A stretch of 64,000 bases of DNA from Bacillota bacterium (GTDB lineage: Bacteria; Bacillota; Clostridia; Lachnospirales; Lachnospiraceae): contig JAEWAK010000060.1 in assembly GCA_023391695.1 (NCBI GenBank), positions 1 through 64,000 of the forward strand. The letters run 5' to 3'. Positions 26,738 to 35,047 of this stretch are shown here, one piece after another. The notes beneath the pieces are model-generated. The model was given only the letters and a program-made list of their open reading frames with translations. It had not been told where the DNA came from and ran no database searches. A program made the position numbers and the translations under genes. The first letter of the stretch is position 1; each line of letters starts with the position of its first letter.

Positions 26738-27461
26738 AGGGATCAAAACTTTTATCAGAATTCCAAAAGTACTCGATAGCATCAGCAATGTTCTTAGCTG
26801 TGTTTTGTCCATGAAGATCGCTGATAAACCCTAAAGTCATATCCATACCTGCAGAAACACCGGAAGAAGTATAACAATTTCCATCAACCACCCAGCGGGC
26901 TGATTTAATCCAATTCACTTCAGTATTGACAGATTGGACCCAATCAAAAGCTCTTTTGTTTGAGGTAGCGGACCGTCCGTTAAGCAGCCCGGTTTTTGCC
27001 AGAAGTGCAGAGCCTGTACAGACAGTTAAAACAAAAACAGCTTTACAGGCAATAGCACTTAATTCTTCTATGAAACCAGTCTTGTCGACCAGAGTTCTTG
27101 TACCCATACCTCCCGGTATCAGCAAGATACCTTCTTTATTCATATCAGCAAAAGGTTTTGTGTTTACTCGTACCTGATGGCTGCTTGTCACTGTTTTCCC
27201 ATGTAATGAATAGTAATCCAGATTGTAAGTTCCTGGCATCTTCCCAATAATCTCAGCTGGACCAAAAGCATCAAGAGTTTCAAAATTATCAAACAGAATG
27301 ATGTTAAAATCAGTCATCGTTAATACCTTATCACCGTCAATCTCATGCCGGCCTGGTGCAAGTTCTGAGAGATTGGTAGTCTGTATATAGTTGATAGCCT
27401 TATCTAAGCTATCACTGATGCCTTTGTAGTTTGCAATGTTTTCTACTTTATCTATTATCAA
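26715..27461 (-). CDS. chimeric protein: N-terminal YhcH/YiaL piece joined to a DJ-1/PfpI domain
   Basis: The first 48 residues (MIIDKVENIANYKGISDSLD to PGRHEIDGDKV) match the start of YhcH/YjgK/YiaL proteins, a roughly 150-residue family found in sugar-acid and sialic-acid loci. The rest (from Met49, MTDFNIILFDNFETLDAFGP) is a complete DJ-1/PfpI-like amidotransferase-fold domain with nucleophile-elbow Cys in VLTVCTGSALLAKTG, close to isonitrile-hydratase-like or AraC-associated members. A weak AAGG site before Met49 could still start the DJ-1 part alone, at 27317. The fusion looks like a recombination scar rather than a designed two-domain enzyme; it is convergent with, and overlaps, the broken gene at 26657-26737. 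Confidence 0.75.
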   Translation of the reverse strand: MIIDKVENIANYKGISDSLDKAINYIQTTNLSELAPGRHEIDGDKVLTMTDFNIILFDNFETLDAFGPAEIIGKMPGTYNLDYYSLHGKTVTSSHQVRVNTKPFADMNKEGILLIPGGMGTRTLVDKTGFIEELSAIACKAVFVLTVCTGSALLAKTGLLNGRSATSNKRAFDWVQSVNTEVNWIKSARWVVDGNCYTSSGVSAGMDMTLGFISDLHGQNTAKNIADAIEYFWNSDKSFDPFTSSLLL

Positions 27462-27648
27462 TTTAACATACCTCCATTTTTAATTTCTTATTTTATCATA
27501 GTAAGTTTCAAAAGTAAATTGACCTCTAAACCATCATATTTTTGTTTTATTAGGATCGATCCTGTTACTCAAGCAGTTAAAAACGCCGGATCCACGCTGA
27601 GTATTTTTCCATATATTAATAAATTTTCCAATATTTATTAATTAATTA

Positions 27649-27677
27649 TTGACTTTTGTATATGGCTGTGCTAGTAT
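27649..27677 (+). promoter_or_regulatory. sigma-A promoter of the secreted thioredoxin-fold gene
   Basis: TTGACT (27649-27654), 17-base spacer, TAGTAT (27672-27677). The predicted leader is about 210 bases of very A/T-rich RNA up to the ATG at 27893. No gene or clear fold was seen in the rest of 27462-27892; a 68-residue frame covering the promoter is rejected. Confidence 0.75.
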
Positions 27678-27892
27678 ACACATAAAACGAATATCATATA
27701 AATCCTATAAGTTTAGTATGAAATATTTCCCGCACAAGTATTATTTATATTTATTCAACTTCGCTATAAATTTTATTGCTATATTTATTTTTTATCGCGA
27801 AAAAAAGAGGATTTTATACATTAAAATCTGTAAAGAAATGGTAGTTAAAACTTAAAAATTATAAGAGAACATTTATAAAAGGGAGGTAATTT

Positions 27893-29701
27893 ATGAAATC
27901 ATTAATGAAAAAAGCAACTGTCGGTATTATTTCATTTGCACTTGCTTTTACTGTACTGTTTAATACGGCGGCGGCTGCAAAATCAACGAGTTCTGAACCA
28001 TATCCGTGGAGTGAGGTTAAAGGAGGAACAACCGGAGACTATATTGCCGACTCGTATGATAATATAACTTCAGGCCATGTATTTGAGTCTGTAACTCAAG
28101 AACGGTTATTGGATATTTTGAGCAGTAAAGGAAACTATTATATCGTTTTTGGCAGTCCAAAACTTAAGACCAGCCAAAAGTTACTAAGTACGATTAATGC
28201 ACAGGCAAAAACTGACGGAATAACTAAAATTTATCATTTTGATCCATTTGTCGACGGTTATCAGATTGACATAACCAAGAGTGATACTGTTTTTAAGACA
28301 GCTAACGGAACCTCGGTAAATGAATTGTGGACCAGAATAACTGAGTTGCTGCCGTCAGACGAACCAATAACCAGTTATACCTCAAATGACACACTGTTAT
28401 TTTCCTATAACAGCGAGAGCACTCCAAAAATAAAAGCGTATTACAGTCTTAAAAGTACGGTAGGGTTTCAGGCGGAAGCAGCGGCCGCCGGTATAGCCAA
28501 GGTATTTAGAGGAGGCGAAAGTACAGGTGCTGTGGTGCTTTCAGGTATAAGGACAGATTTTGAATTCTTTAAAAGAGTATATAATGCTTCTGCAACCTAT
28601 TTTAATTACAATAATGGTGTTCCGGATCCACTTGGAAACAGGACGGGTGCCGCATCTACAGAAATATTTAAGGATGCCGGCAAAGAAGGATTTGCTTTAC
28701 ATCAGGTGAATTTTGCTGAATTAATTAATCTGTTAAATTCACCAGGCGATCACATCATATTCTTTGGCGCATCCTGGTGCCATAATACACAGGCAATTAT
28801 CGGAAGTGTGGCAGAGAAAGCAAAACAATACGGTTATGAGAAAATTTACGTATATGATACGACCCAGGGTAATCACTTAACCTTTGGCACCGGTGCCGAC
28901 ATAAATAAAGTAACGGCATCCTCAAGTGCCTTCAATTCCCGGAACAGTGTTGATGCCAGCACCGGAAACGGCAATATAAGCTACCTTTATGGAGAGCTTG
29001 CTAAATATTTCGGAAACTTTATCACGGAAAATAACTCGAAAAAGAACAACAGTATATCCTATTATCCAAACGGTAACTTAGCCGGTACGGCCACATCAGC
29101 AGATCCCTGGTCATCCGGAGAAAACTTAAATGCAGTTCGTCTGCAGCTGCCTTTCTTAATCAGCTATAATAAGGATCAAGCGGAACCTGTCACAAAGCAA
29201 TGGCTCCATAAAAATGCAGCGAACGACGGGACATATACCGAATACATGCTTGAGCTTGCATGGGTTCAAAAAGCACCGAATGCAGTTACGGCAGAAGGCA
29301 GTGTTGACGGCCTTAGCAAGGTTGACTTTGCAGCCGAGGCAGTGGCATCGCTTGATAAGGTACTGAAGCCGGATAAATATGAAATATCACTGTCCAAAAC
29401 CGGTAGATATACATTTCCGGCTGCGAAGGTGGGTTACCCGGCTCAAAAAGCTTATAGTGTAACAGTGAAAAATGAAGGCGGACCTACCGGAAAGCTAACC
29501 GTAGCATTGTCCGGATCCGGGAGCAAAAATTTCAAACTTTCAAAAACATCCATCAGCAGTTTAACACCAAATGGCAGTAATTCTTTTACCGTTAAGCCGA
29601 AAGCCGGACTTAAGGCTGGAACTTATAAAGCTACTGTAACTGTCACAGGCAGCAATAAAATATCGGCCTCTTTCAATGTAAGCTTTACGGTAAAGAAATA
29701 A
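27893..29701 (+). CDS. secreted protein with two thioredoxin-like domains and a C-terminal Ig-like domain
   Basis: A 602-residue exported protein. Residues 1-28 are a signal peptide ending AAAA. Two thioredoxin-fold segments follow: about 60-130 (YYIVFGSPKLKTSQKLL, no cysteine) and about 265-335 (IIFFGASWCHNTQAIIGS), where Cys296 is the only cysteine in the protein. Residues about 515-600 form an Ig-like beta domain (GKLTVALSGSGSKNFKLSKT). With a single Cys it cannot be an ordinary disulfide oxidase; it may bind a thiol, form mixed disulfides or serve as a receptor. GGGAGG precedes the start. It heads a same-strand row with a cystine-type symporter and a surface repeat protein. Function is not established. 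Confidence 0.75.
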   Translation: MKSLMKKATVGIISFALAFTVLFNTAAAAKSTSSEPYPWSEVKGGTTGDYIADSYDNITSGHVFESVTQERLLDILSSKGNYYIVFGSPKLKTSQKLLSTINAQAKTDGITKIYHFDPFVDGYQIDITKSDTVFKTANGTSVNELWTRITELLPSDEPITSYTSNDTLLFSYNSESTPKIKAYYSLKSTVGFQAEAAAAGIAKVFRGGESTGAVVLSGIRTDFEFFKRVYNASATYFNYNNGVPDPLGNRTGAASTEIFKDAGKEGFALHQVNFAELINLLNSPGDHIIFFGASWCHNTQAIIGSVAEKAKQYGYEKIYVYDTTQGNHLTFGTGADINKVTASSSAFNSRNSVDASTGNGNISYLYGELAKYFGNFITENNSKKNNSISYYPNGNLAGTATSADPWSSGENLNAVRLQLPFLISYNKDQAEPVTKQWLHKNAANDGTYTEYMLELAWVQKAPNAVTAEGSVDGLSKVDFAAEAVASLDKVLKPDKYEISLSKTGRYTFPAAKVGYPAQKAYSVTVKNEGGPTGKLTVALSGSGSKNFKLSKTSISSLTPNGSNSFTVKPKAGLKAGTYKATVTVTGSNKISASFNVSFTVKK

Positions 29702-29838
29702 CCTTAGAGTTACCCAGATAACACTAACTTTGTGTAATGAGAACAGAGTAGCCCGGGCACAAAAAAACCGGTTTCTTGCAATAATAGAAGTCATAATTGT
29801 AAAGAAGTAAAATTGGTCGGAAAACATGGGATTAACAA

Positions 29839-29879
29839 GAAATATCAGGAAATGCATTTCGGGCATATCCTGATATTTC
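29839..29879 (+). terminator. 12-bp hairpin between the thioredoxin-fold and symporter genes
   Basis: GAAATATCAGGA (29839-29850) pairs perfectly with TCCTGATATTTC (29868-29879). Only CTT follows, so it is likely an attenuator or stability hairpin rather than a full stop. Confidence 0.5.
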
Positions 29880-29938
29880 CTTAATGTCAGTCATGAAATT
29901 AGAATTTTTCGCACAGACAGGGAAAGGAATACGGAGAA

Positions 29939-31357
29939 ATGAATATAGACTGGTTATCGGCAGCAGCACTGGCGGTTGTATTTGTATTTTTTATTATTAT
30001 CTATATTTTACAAAAAAAGAAAGTGAATTTTACCGTAATTATTTTAGGTTCTTTAGCAGTTGGTGTAGTGATTGGAATTATATTTTCCGGACACACGTCC
30101 TGGGTTATGCCCATCGGCAAAATCTACGTCAGTACACTGAATGCAATTGTCAGCCCGTTGATTATTGTATCAATTCTCAGCAGTATAACCTCTTTAGGTT
30201 CTACGGCACAGTTAAAGGGTATAGGGATGCGCTCGATTTTCTGGCTGTTAATGTCGACTTTACTTGCCATACTGCTGTCACTTGGACTGGGATTGACCTT
30301 TGGTGTCGGAAGAAATTCCTACCTTTCTCTGGATGGAATTGATGCACAGAGTTTTGAAAGTAAGGTTGTTCCGTTTTCACTGGTACTGATTGGGTTTTTC
30401 CCGCGTAACGTTATCAGTGATATAGCCGAAGAAAATACGATTCCCATGATTTTATTTGCTGTTCTGATTGCGGTTTCCTATGTATTGGCTGCAAATAAAA
30501 ACCGTGAAAAGGTAGCGATATTTAAAAGCTTTATCGAAGCATGTAAAGAAATCATTTTTAAAGCCGTAGACTTTATTATCAGTCTTACGCCATATGCGGT
30601 ATTGGCGTTGATCGCAACAGCGACCGGAAACGGCGTCGGCCGCTCAGGTATTATGTGGTCACTTCTGGTACTGCTCATTGTCTCGTTTATAGCGTTTGCC
30701 TTAGACACCTGGGTCATTAACGCCGTACTGATAAAGTCATTTGCAAAACTTAGTCCTATAAAGTTTTTCCGTAAGATTTTACCGGCGCAGGTGGTTGGAT
30801 TTTCAACGCAATCCAGTGCAGGAACTTTGCCTATTTCAACGGGAATACTTGTCAGAAAAATCGGAGTAGACCCTAAGGTAGCGAATTTTACGGCCCCCCT
30901 TGGAACTACAATAGGAATGCCGGGATGCGCCGGGATATGGCCAGTTTTGATCGCCATCTATGGTATTAATGGACTGGGTATCAATTATGGGATAAGGGAT
31001 TATATTCTATTGGCAGTTATCAGCTTGTTTGTTTCACTCGGAACTGCGGGGGTGCCTGGAACGGCTACCATTACCACAGCAAGTGTTCTGACTGCTATGG
31101 GGCTGCCTTTGGAGCTCATTGTTCTTAGCATCCCCATTTCTGCAATTGCTGATACAGGTCGAACTGCGACGAATATAACCGGTGCAATGGTGGCTTCAGC
31201 GATCGTGGGACGGCAGGAACGCAGTCTTAATGACAAAATATTCAATGATATTGAGGCTTATGAATCAGAGATTGGCGAAGATAACGGGCAGAGCGGGGCA
31301 ATTAATAATACGGAGCCTGATGATGGAGTGCCCATCGGTGCAGGATGCCGGTTATGA
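29939..31357 (+). CDS. dicarboxylate/amino acid:cation symporter, TcyP-like
   Basis: A 472-residue membrane protein of the DAACS (sodium:dicarboxylate) family. Hydrophobic helices occupy about residues 5-430. The hairpin and substrate region is FSTQSSAGTLPISTG and APLGTTIGMPGCAG, and the N-terminal half (KIYVSTLNAIVSPLIIVSIL) resembles the TcyP L-cystine transporters more than glutamate or C4-dicarboxylate carriers. If so it imports cystine, which would fit a thiol-reactive secreted neighbour; this is an inference from overall resemblance. The surface-repeat gene starts 32 bases after its stop. Confidence 0.85.
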   Translation: MNIDWLSAAALAVVFVFFIIIYILQKKKVNFTVIILGSLAVGVVIGIIFSGHTSWVMPIGKIYVSTLNAIVSPLIIVSILSSITSLGSTAQLKGIGMRSIFWLLMSTLLAILLSLGLGLTFGVGRNSYLSLDGIDAQSFESKVVPFSLVLIGFFPRNVISDIAEENTIPMILFAVLIAVSYVLAANKNREKVAIFKSFIEACKEIIFKAVDFIISLTPYAVLALIATATGNGVGRSGIMWSLLVLLIVSFIAFALDTWVINAVLIKSFAKLSPIKFFRKILPAQVVGFSTQSSAGTLPISTGILVRKIGVDPKVANFTAPLGTTIGMPGCAGIWPVLIAIYGINGLGINYGIRDYILLAVISLFVSLGTAGVPGTATITTASVLTAMGLPLELIVLSIPISAIADTGRTATNITGAMVASAIVGRQERSLNDKIFNDIEAYESEIGEDNGQSGAINNTEPDDGVPIGAGCRL

Positions 31358-31389
31358 TTCCCGGTATCAGGAAAGGAGAATGGGATCAA

Positions 31390-32769
31390 ATGAAGGAGAT
31401 TCGAAGTGAGTACGCGGGTATGCGTAACATGAAGAAGATATATAAAATGATTTTTTCATTTGGGTTGATTTTTGTATTGGTGCTTGCAGTACCCGGCGGA
31501 TTAAACAATGTTTATGCAGCGCCGCTGGAAGACTGTGATTTGGATGGATTTGATGATGCGACCGGAGTACCTGTTCCATGGCCCGGTTATGATGAAACAA
31601 AGGGAGATACACCGGACGGGCCGGCCGGAAGTAAAAAGCCTGCCACAACACCGGACAGTTCTGACAGTACGGCGTCCGGTAATTCAAACAGTGAGACACC
31701 CGGCAAAACTGGCGAAGATTCTGACAAAACAGACAGCACGAAATCCGGAAACGCGAACGATGCGAATTCCGGTAAAACAGATAACACAAAGTCCGAAAAT
31801 ACCGATAAGGTGAATACCGATAAAACGAGTAATTCGAATTCCGGCAAAACAAACAGTACGGTGCAAGACAAAACGGACAAAGCGGGATCCGGTAAAACAA
31901 GCAGCAAGACGAATAGTACAGCGGCAGGTAAAACGGGCAAAGAGGAATCCGGTAAGACGGACAGTAAAGCGCAAGAGAATACGGACAAAACGGAATCTGG
32001 AAAAGCAGGTAGTACAGCGCAAGACGAAACGGACAAGGAGGAATCCGGCAAAACGGGCAGTACAGTGCAAAGCAATACGGACAAAACGGAATCCGGCAAA
32101 GCAGGTAGTACAGCGCAAGACAATACGGACAGAACGGAACCCGGCAAAACAAGCAGCACGGGATCCGGTAAAACGAAGGTCTCAGGGGCGGATAGCACAG
32201 GCGGTCCGGTATCCGGTGAAAAAAACAATCAGGAAACCTCTCAATACGAAAATGAACAAGTTAAGGTGAATTCAGACAATGGAAGCACGGAGAATTCCGA
32301 TACATCAGCAGAGGAGATTGAAGCAGTTTTAAATACGAAAGGTTCGCTGGAAATTACAGAAGCAGCAGGCAGTATTATACATGCAGGAAGTTCAGTAATA
32401 ATTTCCGGTTCCGGATTTGCAGGAGATATAGATAATTTGGAAATTGAAATTCAATCAGAGCCCAGACAATTAGGAATTGCCCGGTCTTCTGAAAACGGGT
32501 CATTTGAAGCTAAGCTCAATATTCCTGAGGATCTTAAAGCAGGGGTGCACCACATTGTTGTTCTCTATCAGGGAAAAGAGATTACACGTCAGCAGATCGA
32601 AGTTGGCCCCAAAGCGGCAGATAGTTTTTTTCAGGCACTTTCCGTAGGATTTACAAAGGATAACGAAGGTCTGGTTCCGGGGCTTTTGATTCTGTTAGGA
32701 CTTTTCGTATCAGGAATAGGTGTTTTAGGGGTCAATGTATTTATTCGTCCCCGGCGGAACAAAAGCTGA
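31390..32769 (+). CDS. cell-surface protein with Ser/Gly/Lys/Thr repeats, Ig-like domain and C-terminal membrane anchor
   Basis: A 459-residue exported protein: signal sequence ending in VYA, a short acidic segment EDCDLDGFDDATG resembling a calcium-binding loop (one Cys), then about 200 residues of hydrophilic repeat. The best-ordered part repeats a 16-residue unit (SGKTGSTVQSNTDKTE type) with an exact 48-base period. An Ig-like domain (about 320-410) and a single membrane helix with a basic tail (LVPGLLILLGLFVSGIGVLG, RPRRNKS) follow. AAAGGAG supports the start at 31390; internal Met codons just downstream are alternatives. It probably spans the wall like a stalk. It is last in the thioredoxin-fold/symporter row. 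Confidence 0.7.
   Translation: MKEIRSEYAGMRNMKKIYKMIFSFGLIFVLVLAVPGGLNNVYAAPLEDCDLDGFDDATGVPVPWPGYDETKGDTPDGPAGSKKPATTPDSSDSTASGNSNSETPGKTGEDSDKTDSTKSGNANDANSGKTDNTKSENTDKVNTDKTSNSNSGKTNSTVQDKTDKAGSGKTSSKTNSTAAGKTGKEESGKTDSKAQENTDKTESGKAGSTAQDETDKEESGKTGSTVQSNTDKTESGKAGSTAQDNTDRTEPGKTSSTGSGKTKVSGADSTGGPVSGEKNNQETSQYENEQVKVNSDNGSTENSDTSAEEIEAVLNTKGSLEITEAAGSIIHAGSSVIISGSGFAGDIDNLEIEIQSEPRQLGIARSSENGSFEAKLNIPEDLKAGVHHIVVLYQGKEITRQQIEVGPKAADSFFQALSVGFTKDNEGLVPGLLILLGLFVSGIGVLGVNVFIRPRRNKS
31948..32139 (+). repeat. four exact-period 48-bp tandem repeats within the surface-protein gene
   Basis: Units begin at 31948, 31996, 32044 and 32092, with a partial unit from 32140; upstream sequence 31730-31947 is a decayed version of the same pattern. 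Each unit encodes 16 residues. Long antisense frames over this region are composition artefacts. Confidence 0.85.
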
Positions 32770-32801
32770 TTCTGCGAAAGGAAAATATAGAACTGAAAAT
32801 C

Positions 32802-32853
32802 AAGAGGCTAAGTTTCAGGCCAGCATAAGCGGCCTGTATTTAGCCTCTTTTTT
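32802..32853 (+). terminator. strong terminator of the surface-protein transcript
   Basis: AAGAGGCTAA and CAGGCC pair with GGCCTG and TTAGCCTCTT across a short internal loop, followed by a T-run. It closes the 27.9-32.8 kb row. Confidence 0.85.
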
Positions 32854-32939
32854 AATATATTAGGAAAGTTCTACCCAAAAACAGAAACTGAATATTGGGT
32901 GAGACACAAAAATAAATAGGGAAGATAGAAGATGCTAAA

Positions 32940-33461
32940 TTAAAATTTATTGAAATGAAGCTTTTGATACAACAGCTCATTTTCTTCGTAAGGCTTTTTT
33001 TCCTCCCCAGGATAGCCAATGGCAATTATACATTCAACGCTGTATTGCTCAGGTATCTCCAGCACTTTTCTGATATATTCTTCCGCTTTTTCCTGTTCCG
33101 TATGAAATCTTTCTCTAACTTGAATCCAGCATGAACCCAGACCTAAATCCTGTACGGTCAACTGAATAATAGTGGATGCTATGGAAGCATCCTCGATCCA
33201 TACGTCACTTGAATCTTTGTCTGCTATTACTACAATTGCGAAAGGAGCATCTGCTAAAAACTTTGGACCAGGTTCTCTGCACAGGGAGAGTTGCCGGAGC
33301 AGTTGTGCATCGGTGACAGCAATAAACTGCCAGGGCCTTATCGACCTTGAGGATGGGGAGAGCAGTGCACTTTTAAGAATTACATCTATTTTCTCCTTTT
33401 CTACTTCCTTATTTTGAAATTTCCGAATACTTCTTCTGGATTTTAAAATATTAAATAACAT
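32940..33461 (-). CDS. nitroreductase-family FMN protein
   Basis: A 173-residue flavoprotein. The N-terminus ILKSRRSIRKFQNKEV and SPSSRSIRPWQFIAVTD are standard for the nitroreductase family, with LGLGSCWIQVRERF in the second half. Such enzymes reduce nitro compounds or quinones with NAD(P)H. AGGAGG precedes the ATG. It lies 99 bases after a TetR gene in the same direction and is likely under its control. The physiological substrate is unknown. Confidence 0.88.
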   Translation of the reverse strand: MLFNILKSRRSIRKFQNKEVEKEKIDVILKSALLSPSSRSIRPWQFIAVTDAQLLRQLSLCREPGPKFLADAPFAIVVIADKDSSDVWIEDASIASTIIQLTVQDLGLGSCWIQVRERFHTEQEKAEEYIRKVLEIPEQYSVECIIAIGYPGEEKKPYEENELLYQKLHFNKF

Positions 33462-33560
33462 AAAATATTCCTCCTAAATTTTATAAGTTTATTTCTTTTT
33501 TTTAGAATCGCACTGGTAATCTGAAAAGAGCAGCCTGCAGATGCAAAACAGTAAACCATA

Positions 33561-34184
33561 TTACCTATTGGATTCATCCGGCCGAACCCTCGCCAGACCG
33601 GCCAGAACCAGGGAAACCATGAGTATCACATCACTTTCAACCTCATCCCTTTCATTTTCTTTTGAGATATCGTTGTCAGGATAGCTGCTGTTTTTACACA
33701 TAACCGCATTGGAGATTTTTATAATAATTGCTGCGATGCGCTTTGTATCACATACTTTGAATTCACCTTCCTTTACTCCCATTTCAATAGCTTCCGAGAT
33801 ATAATGCATGTGCTTTTGCAAAAAATCCCCGGTCAGATTTCTTATATAGGGACGGACGCTCTGCATATTTTCATTTGAAAGACCGATTAGATTGGCGGCA
33901 TTTCCGGAATAATTCAATAGCTCCTTCATGTAAGCTATTATTTTGTTTCCGTACCCGTCCACACACTCCATTTTTTCCATTGTTCCCGACAAAAAGCTGT
34001 CCAACTCTGACTGCAACACATCCACAAAAATCGATTCCTTATTTTTATAGTAGTAGTAAAGGGAGGTTTTGTTCAAACCAACTACCTTTCCAATATCATC
34101 CAAGGTAGTTTTGTCATAACCATAGTAGGCAAAAATCTTCCTTGACGCTTGTATGATCTCATTTTTTTTATCTGTGCCTGACAT
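33561..34184 (-). CDS. TetR-family transcriptional regulator
   Basis: A 207-residue TetR-type repressor. DNA-binding helices: KTTLDDIGKVVGLNKTSLYY then YYKNKESIFVDVL. The effector domain is helical. AGAGGTG, 8 bases before the Met codon at 34184, favours this start over the upstream Met at 34208. A perfect 12-bp inverted repeat begins 33 bases upstream, implying autoregulation; the nitroreductase downstream is the likely co-regulated target. Confidence 0.88.
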   Translation of the reverse strand: MSGTDKKNEIIQASRKIFAYYGYDKTTLDDIGKVVGLNKTSLYYYYKNKESIFVDVLQSELDSFLSGTMEKMECVDGYGNKIIAYMKELLNYSGNAANLIGLSNENMQSVRPYIRNLTGDFLQKHMHYISEAIEMGVKEGEFKVCDTKRIAAIIIKISNAVMCKNSSYPDNDISKENERDEVESDVILMVSLVLAGLARVRPDESNR

Positions 34185-34216
34185 ATACGATACACCTCTA
34201 ATTTTCAAATGATAAG

Positions 34217-34249
34217 TTCTTCAAACATTATATTCTGATGTTTGAAGAA
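34217..34249. promoter_or_regulatory. TetR operator candidate, 12-bp perfect inverted repeat
   Basis: TTCTTCAAACAT (34217-34228) and its exact complement (34238-34249), separated by 9 bases, sit immediately upstream of the leftward tetR gene. Confidence 0.75.
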
Positions 34250-34280
34250 TGTCAATATTTTTTTATATTTAACAAGAGAG

Positions 34281-34540
34281 TGATTTTTGTATTGCCGTGT
34301 CAGCGCATATTTAGGCACTGCTCAGAAGCATAGCCTTGATTGGCAAATTCAATTTTATGCAAAGGTGATAACAGAGCATCCGGATTGGATTTTTGCCGGT
34401 ATATTTTTGGATACCGGAAAAAATGGATTAAGGAGGAATGGCAGAAATGGACTGGACAAATACTATAGAAAGCAGGAAAAGGGTAGATTGTTTCAGCACA
34501 ATATCTATAAGCAGAGTATCAAGAGAACTTTAGATATAAT
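34281..34540 (+). pseudogene. serine site-specific recombinase relic
   Basis: The translated frame from 34287 reads YCRVSAYLGTAQKHSLDWQI then EHPDWIFAGIFLDTGKNGLR, the unmistakable N-terminus of large serine recombinases (YxRVS with the catalytic Ser). After about 34480 the homology continues in another frame (VDCFSTISISRVSREL, corresponding to the ITKSISRFARN motif) and meets a TAG. The ATG is lost, a frameshift and a stop are present, and the C-terminal body is missing. It is a decayed remnant of an integrative element or transposon. Confidence 0.8.
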
Positions 34541-34584
34541 AAAAAGGCACATATTGCAAAAAATAGTATTATTTTATAAATACT

Positions 34585-34598
34585 ATATTGCAATATAT
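34585..34598. promoter_or_regulatory. PadR operator candidate, 14-bp palindrome
   Basis: TATATTGCAATATA is a perfect palindrome in the very A/T-rich region upstream of padR. PadR proteins usually bind A/T-rich dyads (ATAT...ATAT) at their own promoters. Confidence 0.5.
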
Positions 34599-34731
34599 AA
34601 TAGTTAGTGATAATATATATTAAAGATAGATTATAGTATATTAATAATATAGTTTTTCTTATGAAAAAGTGGTAGGTTTATTACCGTAAAAATGAAATGC
34701 GTTTGGGAATCGTGCAGAAAGGAGTTGGCAT

Positions 34732-35037
34732 ATGAATGCGCAATATAAAAAAGGTGTATTAGAGCTATGTGTGCTTTCAAAATTAGTTGAGGCAGACCGA
34801 TATGGATATGAATTGACAGAAGCAATATCAAAACAAATGGTGATTGCAACCGGAACCTTATATCTTATTTTAAAACGTTTAAAAGATGATGCTTACGTAG
34901 AAACTTATCTGATAGAGTCTGGAGAGGGTCCTGCCAGAAAATATTATCATCTGACGGAAAAAGGAAGGACTTATCAGGCAGCCCAAAAAAAAGAATGGCT
35001 GGATTTTATAGAAGCCGTACAGGATATTATAGAATAG
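34732..35037 (+). CDS. PadR-family transcriptional regulator
   Basis: A 101-residue winged-helix repressor of the short PadR-s2 type. Motifs: GVLELCVLSKLVEADRYGYE, ATGTLYLILKRLKDDAYVET and ARKYYHLTEKGR. AAAGGAG precedes the ATG. The next gene, 10 bases on, encodes a HAAS-domain protein; padR followed by such membrane or stress-related genes is a widespread Firmicutes pair. Confidence 0.92.
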   Translation: MNAQYKKGVLELCVLSKLVEADRYGYELTEAISKQMVIATGTLYLILKRLKDDAYVETYLIESGEGPARKYYHLTEKGRTYQAAQKKEWLDFIEAVQDIIE

Positions 35038-35047
35038 GAGGATAGAT

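Noticed and set aside
27649..27855. 68-codon plus-strand ORF
   Set aside because: It starts on the -35 element of a strong promoter, has no ribosome site and is extremely A/T-rich.
31367..32228. Long minus-strand frames of up to 261 codons over the repeat gene
   Set aside because: They are generated by the 48-bp repeats and biased composition of the surface-protein gene; products are Cys/Leu/Pro repeats without ribosome sites.
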